DNA of 64,000 nucleotides from Acanthopleura granulata. Its lineage: Eukaryota > Mollusca > Polyplacophora > Chitonida > Chitonidae. The stretch spans positions 18,015,970 to 18,079,969 of the forward strand of contig JABBOT010000007.1 in NCBI GenBank assembly GCA_016165875.1, given 5' to 3'. Each line of letters begins with the position of its first letter. Positions within the stretch are counted from its first letter, which is position 1. The notes under the pieces are model-generated. The model was not told the origin of the DNA. It ran no database searches and saw only the letters and a list, made by a program, of their open reading frames with translations. This document shows, piece by piece, positions 9,745 to 21,900 of this stretch. The translations under genes were made by a program, and so were the position numbers.

Positions 9745-10624
9745 GGTTACTCGTAAACAGAATCAGACTGTTACGAATGACTTAAGACAAACACCTGTAG
9801 TATGCTCTCACAGATTGTTCCCAGCCCCGCTGGATAGTGCAGGATTTACTCACAGGTAAGACTTATTCCTCTCGTAAAGATGTATAAAATTAACAGTGCG
9901 CATCTCCAAAATTCAAAGACGTTTTATATTGATACTGAAAATGTTTTCGATTCTGTTTTCGTATACTGTGTGCGTGGCTGATTTGAAGAAAATGTAATTT
10001 GCGACTTCACTTACCTGCAGTGAGCAAAGTCCAACAGATTTCTGATCTTGACTAAATGTACCAAAGTGGCTAGTCACATCTGACAACAGCTATGTATGGA
10101 ATTTGTATGGAGAAATTGGGGGTACATTTGTATTGTAATGCCACATATATTTTAGTTTCCAGTTTAATATTATCTATTGCCACTAATATTATCACTATAT
10201 TTGCCAGCGATTATAGACACAATGAACATGCTGGATACTTCTTATTCCGCGACCAGGCTCAGTAGATTCCCCATTCATGACGGCTACTTCAGAATTGTAC
10301 AAAGCCAGATACAGCGACTTTACGTGGACTTCCCGTTATACGTCCAAAACAGTGATTTTATTGGTTCAGAATGTAAATTCTTAAATACCACGGCGGTGAT
10401 ATATGTACCTGAGCACGTCCAAAATATTTTAACTTTCTGAAATAAATTAAATGTGATGTAACTTATTTGACTTGATTAGCATTGCACACTCTAACACGAT
10501 ATATCCATATATTTATCTGTAACGTGCCTTCATCTATAACGTGACGACGTAACTGAAGTCGAAATATTAAGAGCATAAAATGAATTTCGGTGTCACTTTG
10601 CTTGTTCTTATTGGACGTTGTACT

Positions 10625-10704
10625 GAAGCAATTCTGACTCGCGACTCCGCTCAGTTTCATGGATGAAGCAATTCTGACTCGAGGCCCCGCTCAGTTTCAT
10701 GGAT
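10625..10704. repeat. 40-bp tandem duplication
   Basis: Two adjacent 40-bp copies beginning GAAGCAATTCTGACTCG and ending CAGTTTCATGGAT, differing at only a few bases. The low divergence points to a recent duplication. Confidence 0.9.
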
Positions 10705-10799
10705 GAAGGAAACGGTGCATCTCTGACGATACCACCGCTTTTCGCTCAGTACCCGACAAACCTTCTGATGTGGAGCATTAACTGGACTTGAACGCGTGA

Positions 10800-11345
10800 G
10801 CTTACGTGTGAAAGTCCAGGTTAAGAACGTGGTGTGTGGTTTGTGAACGTCATACAGCTCGTCCTGTTTAGTATGTCGTTTGTGAAAGCCATTCAGCTCG
10901 TTCTTGTTTAGTGTATCGTTTGTGAAAACCATACACCTCGCCCAGGTTAGTGTGTCAGATGTGAAAGTCATACAGCTCGTCCAGGTTAGTGTGTCGCCCG
11001 GGAAAGTAACACAATTTGTCCGTGATAAAAGTATGGTGTTTTGTCTGCAAAAATGGTGTACAGATGGCCCGGGTTCGGCTCTTTCAAGTTAAGTACGTCG
11101 GATGTTGGCTGTGAAAGCCATACATCTACGACCGGAGACCAAGCAAACATGACATGGACTCATAGAGACCGCATTCGTGAGAGGCGCCTCGGTCATTGCT
11201 CTGAACTACCGCGCCAACTCCCTCGGCCACGGAGCCAAAACAAAGAGGTGGATCATTTGTGAAAGCCTTACAGCGTATCCAGATTAAAGACGTCGTGTGT
11301 CGTCTGTGAGAGCCACGAAGATCTCCCGTCCATTTCAGATCGTCC
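10800..11345. repeat. ~40-bp minisatellite, degenerate
   Basis: Units containing TGTGAAAGCCATACAGCTCG followed by a CCAGGTTAGTGTGTCG-like part recur about every 40 bp between 10838 and 11010. More divergent copies continue to about 11345. Confidence 0.8.
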
Positions 11346-12460
11346 AAATTACAGGCTAAGAGCCATTGATTACAAAACTTTTCTGTGCCTTCACATTCAG
11401 CTTAAGTATGGAGTAGTCACAATGGAGGTAGACTGAAAATATAATCTTTTTTTTCATTTCCTGTTTTCAAAATATACATTGGCCAGATTTGTCTCACTTG
11501 TCATATTGGAAACTTCTATTTCATGAATGTTGCCTTTCCGCAAAAATTCATAAAATCAAAGAAAATATCAAACTGAAACCAAATAGATTTAACACTGTAC
11601 AGGGCAAGTAGTCTATTTTATATTTTTGCAAATTTTTCAAATTGAAATTAAAATGCAATTGAAAACTGCAATTGATCTCGTCTGCAAAATGCATTTTCAT
11701 ATGATGGAAAAACCATAAAGAAAATAACATTTTTCTAGACAAAGTCTAAAGGTCTTTAATCCGGGGATTACATCATTTAGTGTATTATTCGCCTTTTTTT
11801 ATATCGATCCGGTGTAACTTGTACCCGCTGTCAGGAAAGTGTTTTTGATCGAACTGGTTTAGTACGCTGTTTAACTACCTGGGTTAGTACGTGTTCATCA
11901 CTGTGGAAATTTGAGCAGATACAAACAGAGACATGTTAACAGTTGAACACGTTTCCGTATCTCAGTCAGAGAAATCATTAGCTTACGATGGCTGCTCTTT
12001 TCGTGACTGCAATCTGTATATTTACGTCAACGGAATAGAGCCGCACAAATATATTAATGGTGTTGTGAATTAAAATCTTGTTCATCTAATTAATTAACGC
12101 GGGTGGTCAGGTGTTACATTACCGGTATACCCCTGTGGTTACACAATAACAACCGCTGCACGCTCCGATATGTAAGCATGACTTTTTGTGCTGACCTAAG
12201 ATAACCTAGTTGCACACGGAAGGAACGTGACGCATAAACCGTCACCTTTATACTTCCCTAATTGGTACCCTGAGGAAAACATGCTGGAGAAAAGACATAA
12301 TTAGGCTGGAAATATCACTTATAAAAGTGAATTAATAGCAGAATATATATTTTCGACCTATATATGTATATTAACCGGGGATATTTTTACAAGATTACTT
12401 GTCGTGGCCCACCTGTAAGTTGGACAGAATGGCGGGGTAAGTCTATATTACATTATCAAG

Positions 12461-12637
12461 AACAAGACTTCTTGCATTATGTAGCAAACATGTAGTAAAG
12501 AAATGAATGACTATGGCTGAACAAGACTCCTTGCATTATGTAGCAAACATATAGTAAAGAAATGAATGACTATGGCTGAACAAGACTCCTTGCATTATGT
12601 AGCAAACATATAGTGAAGAAATGAATGACTATGGCTG
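12461..12637. repeat. 59-bp tandem triplication
   Basis: Three consecutive 59-bp copies start with AACAAGACT at 12461, 12520 and 12579 and contain TTGCATTATGTAGCAAACAT. Copies differ by one to three bases, so the array is young. Confidence 0.95.
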
Positions 12638-14216
12638 AACACCACATCGGCAATGCTTCAGCTATATCGTGAAGGAAAGATACAGTGAAGGAAAGCTTGC
12701 TGTAACAATTAGGTTGTAAATTCTGGTTATGATGTAGATTCGGATACGGATTCGGATGATAATAACAATCATTTAATATTTCTTTCGTCCTTGGTTTAGG
12801 AACTAAGGAATTCCATGACCCTAGGATGAGCGACAAGACTTGTGTGAGGTGCATACCTAGCAGTTAGAAACGAACAGGAACGATCAGGAATCTCGCTGTT
12901 GATAATAAACTGTGGATACCTCTATGAATGACGGCTACAGTTCATAACTGATTACTAATTTTGCCCTTATGTCTCATGGCATTAATTCAAGGGCGTCATT
13001 TATTGGATAGAAGATTACAAAGATGTAAGATGGTGATGGTGCTTAGCAAAATGGTCTTTGTCATTCCTTTAAAGGTATGGTTTACACCACGAAAGAGCTA
13101 TGAAAATTGAGTAAAATGAGAAATACAAAAACCGTTAACACTGAACATTAAATTTATAAGGAAACGTTGTCTGTATGGAAAGTCACTTTTGCTGTTGAAG
13201 GCTTATGTTTCGTCTTCCTTAAGCTGCTGAGATTTCTCACTAATGCGTAATTTTGTTCAGAACTCGAATGGATACCCTTTCTAACAGACATGTTCACCTC
13301 TTGTGATTGCCTGCATATGGATGTAAAAAGACTTGCTGAATGCGTATATCCGAATACCATAAATTGTACAAAACGACATTTAATATTTAATTTGCCATAT
13401 TGGGTGTAACAGTGGGGTATATATGCACAGTCCACTTCACATCGTTTAAGGAAGGCGGACAGGATAGTCCAAATAAATGTCTGTGGCCTCAAGAAAAGAT
13501 TGCCAATTCGTTTCACAGATACTGACTGATTGCTGCTTACTGTTGCCCAGTCATTGAAATGTGGCGACCCGGTTGGTATCCAGTGTAACACGCTGAGAAA
13601 TGCTATGTAATGGCATTCAAACCCTCAACAGGAATCCTGCCTACCTATGTGACATGACGTTAGTATAGCCATGTGCGTTCTACCATTCATAATTGACTAG
13701 ACAGAGGAAATTAAACCCAGCAAATATCAGAGGATGGTGACTGTGGCTCCGCAGTTACCATGGTTACAGTATGTATGATACATAATAACTGATGCTGACG
13801 GTTCCATTTGCCAGCGAATAACAGGCGTCTTTGTGAGTGTATGCAGCTCAACGTCATATCACAAGTACAGAATACATGGCATTCCACACGACTTTTGTTA
13901 ATTAACAAGAGTACCATCTGGAAATCTTGAAATTTGTGAGTGAAATTAGCCCATCCCGATTTTTGTCACATCTGTAGAAGATTATCACAGTGTGTAAACG
14001 TCCACCGTGGAAGCATATAGAAATTCCGTCGATTTCCGCACACAAACCGTTTTAAATTAATAGATAGCCCAGCATTTAATGTGATAATCCATAATCTAAA
14101 GCCAGACTTCAACCATATCCAAAGACAGCTTTTCCGTAAATCTGCTGATGCACCAACACACACACACATACCGACAACTATTATTTTCAACTATTATTAT
14201 GCTTCCTATTTTGTTT

Positions 14217-14390
14217 GGTAGATTGATTGATTTCTTGTTGTTTAAGAATTGCCATACTCGGCAATTTTCTATTTTGACGATGGCGGCGACTTATGTGGAT
14301 GGAGGACACCAGAATGCCTAGGGTAAACCACCGACCTTTGGCACGCCTGACAAGCATTCTCACGTGGAGCCACACCATATACTGGTATAA
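14217..14390 (-). mobile_element. Second SINE-like repeat family, minus-strand copy
   Basis: Its reverse complement carries TGCCAAAGGTCGGTGGTTTA and a CCTCCA-like part also found on the plus strand at 55995-56095 and, more diverged, at 54985-55040. The family is distinct from the common AATA-tailed SINE. The GGTCGGTGGTTTA part resembles a Pol III B box only weakly. Confidence 0.65.
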
Positions 14391-14663
14391 GACAAGCGGT
14401 CTTCAACAAACATTACACAAATACAAATGGCCGCACGAGCGTCGTAGACCACTTATTGTCATCAAGTTTTCGAAAACTTTGTGTGTGGGGGGGGGGGATT
14501 TACCCATTCACTGTCGTCGGCTATGTGTGATTCCACACCTTGCGTATTCTGGCGATTGAAAACCTATAGCTCCTTTAACCATGGTCTCATACGTCGAATT
14601 TTTATTAAGAGTTTGCCATGTAACGTATTCACCAAGACTTTATTTGGACCATTGTTGACACTC

Positions 14664-14722
14664 AAGTTGTCCCGAGTTTCTTGAGTGCGGTGTAAAACAC
14701 CGTACCAATAAATAAATATATA
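14664..14722 (+). mobile_element. SINE 3' end fragment
   Basis: It carries the TTTCTTGAGTGCGGTGTAAA string and the AATAAATAAATA tail that end every full copy of the common SINE in this window. The body is missing. Confidence 0.7.
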
Positions 14723-15768
14723 AATCTGTTATTCTGTGTTGTAGATGGGACGTGTGGATATCACCAATGGGAATAAAGTCAGCTATGTTCATTTCAGGTA
14801 AATTAATCTCTCAGATGTTGATTTCAAAATGCTTTCATCTTGGAATAACGTATGATATCTTTTTTTATATTTATATCCTGTGTCTGCTCTTTGTAAGAAT
14901 TTAAACCTAGATGAAATTGCTATTGGCTATATACAAACGGGAGTGGAAGCCGCGCGAGCCACTCTGGTTGATTGCCTTATCATCACTTCGCAGTAATATC
15001 AGTTTCTCTCATGACAGTTTTGGAGAGTGTAATAAAACACTCTCTGTAAATTATCTCTAGATTCCAGCATTGACATTTTGTTGCTGTTTTAATCTCAGAA
15101 TTAATTACACCGGTATTATCTTGAATGAGTTCTCTTTGGTGGGAAGTTTAGATTTGTCATATTAAGATAGACGAATATTGGAGTTAGTGTACTGTGTTCC
15201 ATCGTCGTTACATGATAAACAGCTATATTTACTGCATGTCTTCTGTCTCCTTGTTGGCGGTGGCTAACCAGGGGAGCTGATTGCCACAATGGTAACTCGT
15301 AGACACCGTCACACATGGATTAATAAGCGTAGCCCAGCTTACTACTACGCTAGTCCACAAGGCGACAATAATCATAAACCTATATCCTGATTTCTTTTAC
15401 GATATTTTCATTGACTCGTAAACACAGTCAGTGATCCTGTCACGTCTTTTTATTTCCAGTTGGATACGTCTCCGGCGGTAACGGGGCTGTCCTTTACACC
15501 TGTTAAGCGCGACCGGTCAGAAGACTATATGTCCATGTACCGTGTATCGACGGTGAAACAACGCTCACCTATATCACCAGCGTGCACCACAATATATATC
15601 AGCGCACAGAGAACCTACCTTATAGACATTTTATACAGGTAGCTACAAGGCTTCGTAGTAGTTCACGTGAATTCAAACTCCACGACGCCTAAACCGAGCA
15701 GCCGAAAGTGAGAGGGTGGTGAAAAAAACTCAACCATTTTGAGCTCCGTCGGTCCTTACCGGATCAGA

Positions 15769-15919
15769 ATGGCATCTTCATCCCGTCAAACTAATGCCAG
15801 ACGTTTGCCTCCCTTACCGGGCCTTGGGAAGAGAGCGACGAATGCCAAGGGTTCTAGCCCAGGCCCTACCCTCTACTCCGGCCGGGACAGGAAACACGTC
15901 CACGAAATGGGCATTACAG
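15769..15919 (+). CDS. PDE10A: PDE10A-like: candidate N-terminal exon 1
   Basis: ATG at 15769 has A at -3 and G at +4 and opens 50 codons beginning [20 protein letters not shown], basic and Pro/Ser-rich, with no known domain. It ends MGIT plus one base at a strong donor CATTACAG|gtaagc, phase 1. The region is more G+C-rich than its surroundings. Assignment to the PDE gene rests on strand, phase and the chain through 20737 and 29641; a transcript is needed. PDE10A proteins are known to differ at the N-terminus in mammals. Confidence 0.55.
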
Positions 15920-18900
15920 GTAAGCAGCCTTTGAAAAGTTTTCTTGTTTTGTTTTTATAGTCTATTGTTGAGTATCACCAGAGGCCTATTACAGAGGCAT
16001 GAAGAAAAGTGGGTGAATTTCCGCAAGTACTTTCGCCGATTTAATCAGTGTCAGTGTGTTTAATGAAATAGACCGTGTGTTATGGTTAAATATTAGGTAT
16101 TGTATTATGATGTTTTGCCTTGACCTATTGCCTAGTGCAGTAGTGGTAAAAATAAAGATATTTTGGGCTTAGTTGGTTGTCACACTTATCGAACAAGTAG
16201 AAGTAGTAGGGACTTAGTTGAAAAATTTTGTGAGGGAAAAATGTCTTCAGTCTTACAGTATATACCAATATGACGTTCTAGTGCAATGCATTCTCTTTAA
16301 ACTAATGTCATGAGCCGTGGAACAAAAGATAGGCAGAAAATGTGCAAAGTACTGCTGTTAGGCCCCCATTACGGACACAATAACGGATAGGCACTTTGTT
16401 AGAACAAGAAGAATAAAATTAGAAGAGCAATAGGTCCATTTAACAGCACTTAAGTACAAAATCACATTGTGGAATCGGTCCAAGGATTTAACATGCCGCG
16501 GGAAATAAGCAATGCCATCAGATATCCACAAACCAAATGGCAAAGCTTACCATTTAAACAACGGCATCGCGAGTAAAACAAGCCAACTGACAAACATTGC
16601 TTGTCAGGCATTCACTAAACACCTCAACCAAGACAACTGATCAACATTGTATTTCGAACATACACATCGCGCCTGTACCAAGCCAACTGGAATACCTTGC
16701 CCTTCAGACACCCAAATCTTGTTTCAACAAACCAACTGGAAAACATTGCCCTTCAGACACCCACATCGCGCCTAAGCCAAACCAATTGTCCTATTGCTCG
16801 GTGATAATCGTATGGCAGTCACAAGTTGTCGGTTTTATATGTGTGACTTTTCAAAGGACACCATTTGTCAGTAAAATGTATACCGAACTAAGTAACGCCG
16901 GTTAAGAAGTTTATAACGTTCTCTCGGTAGACAACTAATGAGTGTGACTTTATGTCAGGTGATTTGTCAGGTATCTGGCAAAGTGCGGTTGACGACCATC
17001 GGTTGTATAAAGTATGTCTGAGAACGGCTTAAACATGAATATAATCAACGAAATATTTTAATTAAACGTCAATAAATAAATATAAAATAATAAACAACTA
17101 CAAGTGGCTATTTTGAATGAAGCCACATATGAAGTGGCCTATTTTTCCCAACCACGTAAATTTTTAGGTCTCAAAAAAGAGATCTTATAATAAGGGGGTC
17201 ATATTTTCTTTGTATATATTTTATGAGACGCTTATTGCCGCATGTTCAAGTAGTGTAACATTTTATGGTTACTCTGGGTAATACAGATTACAAACGTCAG
17301 CCAGAAAGCTTTGGTATTTACGAGTTACCAGTTACATGTATATGGTATTAAATCAAACACATAAACTTAATTGCAAAGCAAAGATTCATGTTTGGCATGG
17401 TAAATCAAAAGAACGAGGTCGTATATTATTTTTGAAGTCTAACTCACTACCTTTCGTCAGTTGCGAAAACTCGTGATTGATCAGTGTTGTGATTACTTAT
17501 GTGATCTTTGCTTGACGTGATACTCAGCCTTTTTCCAATTATACGATGGCGGAAACAATGTTGCGTTTCAGCTAAAGTTAAAATCAGGTTATAACCGAAA
17601 TCCTTAGTCATATACAAACAAAAAGATGTATTGCAAATTTCCATTCCCAGAAGGTTTTAACCTAAACGGTTGCTTCCGGCCTACTCGATCTTGCTTCTCT
17701 ACCCAAAGTTGTTCTGCGGTTGAATGGTGTGTTGGTTGGGGGAAGTATGGGATACCGTGGTTGTGAGTTTTCACCTGACTCTGTTCGGTTTCCTCCCACC
17801 ACAATGCTGGCCGCCGTCATAAGATGTGTTAGCGCAGGGAGATTATGGATTACGTGATCTTGTGAAGTTTTAATTAATTAATTAATTTATTTATCTATTA
17901 TTGGTCTATAGGTGAGAATCACCAGAGGCCCATTATAGAGGCATGAAATGTGGAGAACTTTCCGGAAGTAGTTTCACCGAAGTACTCAGTGTCAGTACGT
18001 TTAACCAAATAGACTGTGTGTTATGGTCAAATGTTACCTTCCTTTCCTGCCGTTTTCTTCATTGTTTTGTTGGGATTTTTATGCTATGATTTTGCATTGA
18101 ATAAAACTTGCAGTGATGTCTGGAGTAGTGCTTCCATTTATTATCCTTTTAGTTTTATGTCTCTAAAAGACATCGAATGCGCTTGCGCTGTTTTAAGGAT
18201 GGTAATGGTAAATGTCTTATACGGGTCGGTAGGTACTTTGACTGCCTGTGGTAACGTATGTAGCGAAAAGATTTGCAGCATGTAAGATAGCATGCGAGGA
18301 TGTATTCAGTAGTTCCTAATTGTATTTAGGCCTACCTTGCGGCAACCCAGCGCTTTGGTAGTCATTAAAAGGGTGGAAATAAAGAATAATGTGGAAGTTA
18401 ATTTCAGATGGTGGCTATGTCATTTTACCTGAACCCTTCTGTTACTGCCCAAGAGTAACGGACTGGGCTGGAGTAAAAACCTTACTAGAGGGAGTGTTAG
18501 TTTATCTAGATGGACCCAGTTATTTTAAAATTCTGACATTCATCGCAACCCTAAGTCCATCACCCGTACTCCAAAAAGTGGCCCCAGATCTCCGAATTCG
18601 AAATCGATGGAACTACTTTCGATGAGGTCCGCAATCGTGTCGCGCATTTGACCTTGGCCCCTTGGGTTACTGCCCACGAATATGTATTCCAGGCAATGTA
18701 CGAGTCACACTGGTTTTTCCACCCACAGCCACCGAAAATCGCCACCCTGATATATATAAACTTTCGTTTCCTAGCAATCATATCATAACTAAGCTTCATA
18801 AGCTGAATTAATGGGATAATGGGATAAGAACATATTTAAATTTAGTTTATAAATATTACAAAAGAGTACATCGGTTATGCTTTCATGATCTCCTAGCAAA

Positions 18901-21900
18901 TCTCACATGCAATTTTGGGCCTTTCCCTTCTATTTCAGGGTAACTTTAACAATGGTTCTGTGCATATGAGCGCCTGCAGGCATTTGCTGGCTGTTATAAA
19001 ATTTAAATGAGCATATTATCAAACCAATATCCTGGAACATGTGCAGCTATGTGGACAATCTTAATCCGTATTGCAAGAAATGTATTGCCCAGCTTCATAT
19101 GATTTTAAGTGTTGAGTGTTAGAGAAATATGTGACTCAAGAATATTTCACATATGTGACGGCGCCCAGCATTCTGGCGGAAAGAAACCGGACAGAGCCCT
19201 GGGGAAACCCACGACCATCCCCAGGTTGCTTGATTTTCGGGTTAGTATACATGTATATGCTTCTTGAAAATACCCCTTCCCATGTTCTCAAATCAAGAGT
19301 CTGATTCAAATTTGCAATTTTAACATACGAAATAACTGTTAGTTGAATGGTAAAACTGTAACCTTTTTTTTTTAAATTATTCAAGTCATTTGACAGTAAT
19401 TTCTTTAAACGTGCATATCATATGACTGCACTACATTTGTTTATCAGTTGTTTTCTATGGGCTTCCATAATATTGATGTTAGCAGCGGAGTGATTCTTTG
19501 CAAGGTCTGAAGCCAGTTGGCGATCCTCAAACCACAATCAAGTGGTGATAGTTTTCAGTTGACAAAATACATTTAACTGATGTACTTCACCAGTTAGAAG
19601 GAGTGGTGGTATACTCGAAAATTCCAAAGCCTCCAGTAAGCATCGGGCTGAAAGCTTTCCCTAATGCAAGACTGACAAAAACTTACAGTAAACATGTATT
19701 GTATTATGATATGCTACCTTGGCCAACTGCCACGTACGGCAGTGGTATAAATAATGAAGGTATTTTGGACTTGTTTGGTGCTCACACTAACTGAACAAAT
19801 AGAAGTGGGAATTACTTGTTCGAAAAATTTGTTAGGGAAAATCTCTTCAGTCTTACAGTATATCACAATATGACGTTCTAGTGAAATGCATTGCATTCTC
19901 TTTAAAGTAATGCCATGAGCTGGGGACGAAAAGATCGACATGAAATGGTACAAAGTACTGCCACCCGGTCCACCATTATGGACACAATAACGGACAAGAC
20001 TAACGACTTGTACTGGAAGACAACTGGTCACTAGTTACAAGAAGAACAAAATTAGAAGAAGAGTAATAGACCCATTTCACAGCTTTTGGGCTGTGAAAGT
20101 TATACACTATCGTTTTCAGTCAGTCGTTACGACAAATCGGATTGCGCAGCGTGTGTAGTACTACTCACGTCTTGGTGTACTTATTGTCCTGCGCATGTCG
20201 TGGGGGGCTTGGAGACTAACGTTTAACGCGGCCTGGAGTGAGAGGGCTACTAATGTGGTGATTAAACCACGAGGTTTTTGCACGCTTTCCTTGTACGTGG
20301 ATTTAGACAAGGAAGTAACTAGGTGGTAGGAGCAGTACAGGTATAAACCTGTACAGGCTTAAACACCTTGACTTGTTATATAGCTAACGTACTGGCACTG
20401 TATGTCACCGCTGTTTTTATTTACGTGTCAGGGGGCCTCTGTGGCTCACTCGGTTGGCGCGTTAACGCAGTGCAATGGCAGAAGCCTCCCACCAATGCGG
20501 TCGCTGTGAGTTCAAGTCTAGCTCATGCTGGCTTCCTCTCCGGCCGTACAGGGGAAGATCTGCCAGTAACCTGCGGATGATCGTGGGTTTCCCCCGGACT
20601 GCCCGGTTTCCTCCCACCATAATGCTGGCCGTCGTCGCATAAGTGAAATATTCTTGAGCACAGCGTGAAACACCAACCGAATAAATAAATAAATAAATGT
20701 TTACGTGTGTCCTCGTTTTATGCTTTCTTTATTTAGGACCATCCAATACTAGAAAGCCCTACTCCCAAATCAGGATGCGATTGGACCAGAGATCTAGATC
20801 CTCGTCTAAATCTAACATCAGTAAGAAGTTGTCGTTAACTCGCCCTGCACTGTACTGACGATCATAAAGACACTATATATGTTAAATTTCGCTGCAACAG
20901 GCAGTTTGATCTAAATTACCTGATGATGTTTAACTAGACACATTTTTTCCAAGGATATGAATTACTTTTTCTTTACAAATTAAGTTTTAATAATTGTGAT
21001 AATTGTACTTTGCATGCGCATGCTCATATGCGCAAAAAGGTGATAACTTTATGACTTACTTTAAGAAGGATAGTTTCATTTGATCGTCAGTATACTGCTG
21101 CTGTTTACTGCTAGTGCTGTGTTTGTTTACTCCTGGCTGTATACTGTGAATGTGACGTAAAGCAATCATCATTCACTCCTCGTTGTGTTTTTTCCATCTC
21201 ACTCTGATCTTCGGTGAGGGTGTCTTTGTCGTCTAGTCTTCCTTCCAGATACTGTGTGCTTTGCATGTTGATTTATAAATTGCTGTTTTTCCAGCTCATC
21301 ATAATGACGTCACATTGAAGACAGGGCGACGTTACAGCAGAAAGCGATGTATTGTACCACTGTACGCATCGCGCTACAATCAAGAACCAAGGCGTCACAA
21401 TGGCTCAAGGTCCTACTTCGCATTATAACGCCAACTCGCGGAACTATAAAACCTGTCGCTTTCGCATTGCCATTTGATGTATTGATATTTCCCCTACCCT
21501 TGTGTATCACGTTTCCGTTACGTTATGCATGTACTTCGCCTCGATGTAGTTGTAATATTGCCGAAGTGACGTGAAGGCATAATTATTCACTCAATTTATA
21601 CTACTTCTCCGACTGGAAATCTCACAGAGAATTTCACCGTTAGCAATTCCCACCCTGCTATTATCATTTTCCCTTCAATGTTTCATTAGCCGCTTATGTA
21701 AGCACTTTACCTTCTGACATTGGGAATATTTCTCTCCCTTTTGATCTGTTCAGTAAATGGCCTCAAGTGTTTCGACTGGGTTCCATGAAAGAACTGTGGA
21801 ATTAACTTTTTGCACAAATGTTTTCTTGCAAGGCCGCAAGGTCTTAAAGACTCAAACTGAACGCCTTTTATTGTCTGTTCTATACAAACCATGGTTAGTA

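Larger units (their letters stand above)
9745..15768. other. Intergenic, repeat-rich, no gene recognised
   Basis: The stretch contains the tandem arrays and SINE fragments listed separately. The longest other frames (10177-10440 plus, 13154-13591 minus, 145 codons) have no recognisable motif, no splice context and no composition bias, so I do not call them genes. The last kilobase before 15769 should hold the promoter of the N-terminal PDE exon; no TATA box is convincing. Confidence 0.5.
15920..20736 (+). other. Intron after candidate exon 1, no other gene seen
   Basis: It contains copies of a moderately repeated sequence (15966-16455, 17911-18033, 19690-20080), a minisatellite near 16.6 kb and SINE pieces. 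No splice-bounded conserved coding exon was recognised. Confidence 0.5.

Noticed and set aside
13154..13591. 145-codon minus-strand frame
   Set aside because: No recognisable motif, no splice context and AT-rich composition like the flanks; probably chance.
14745..14797. Possible 53-nt exon (ttgtag...TTTCAG|gtaaat)
   Set aside because: Good donor, but joining it to the open stretch after 15459 gives a stop within eight codons, and no other partner was found.
21295..21425. Possible exon after acceptor tgctgtttttccag
   Set aside because: Open in the right entry phase, but the only GT near the end is poor and exits in phase 2, which does not fit the next exon.
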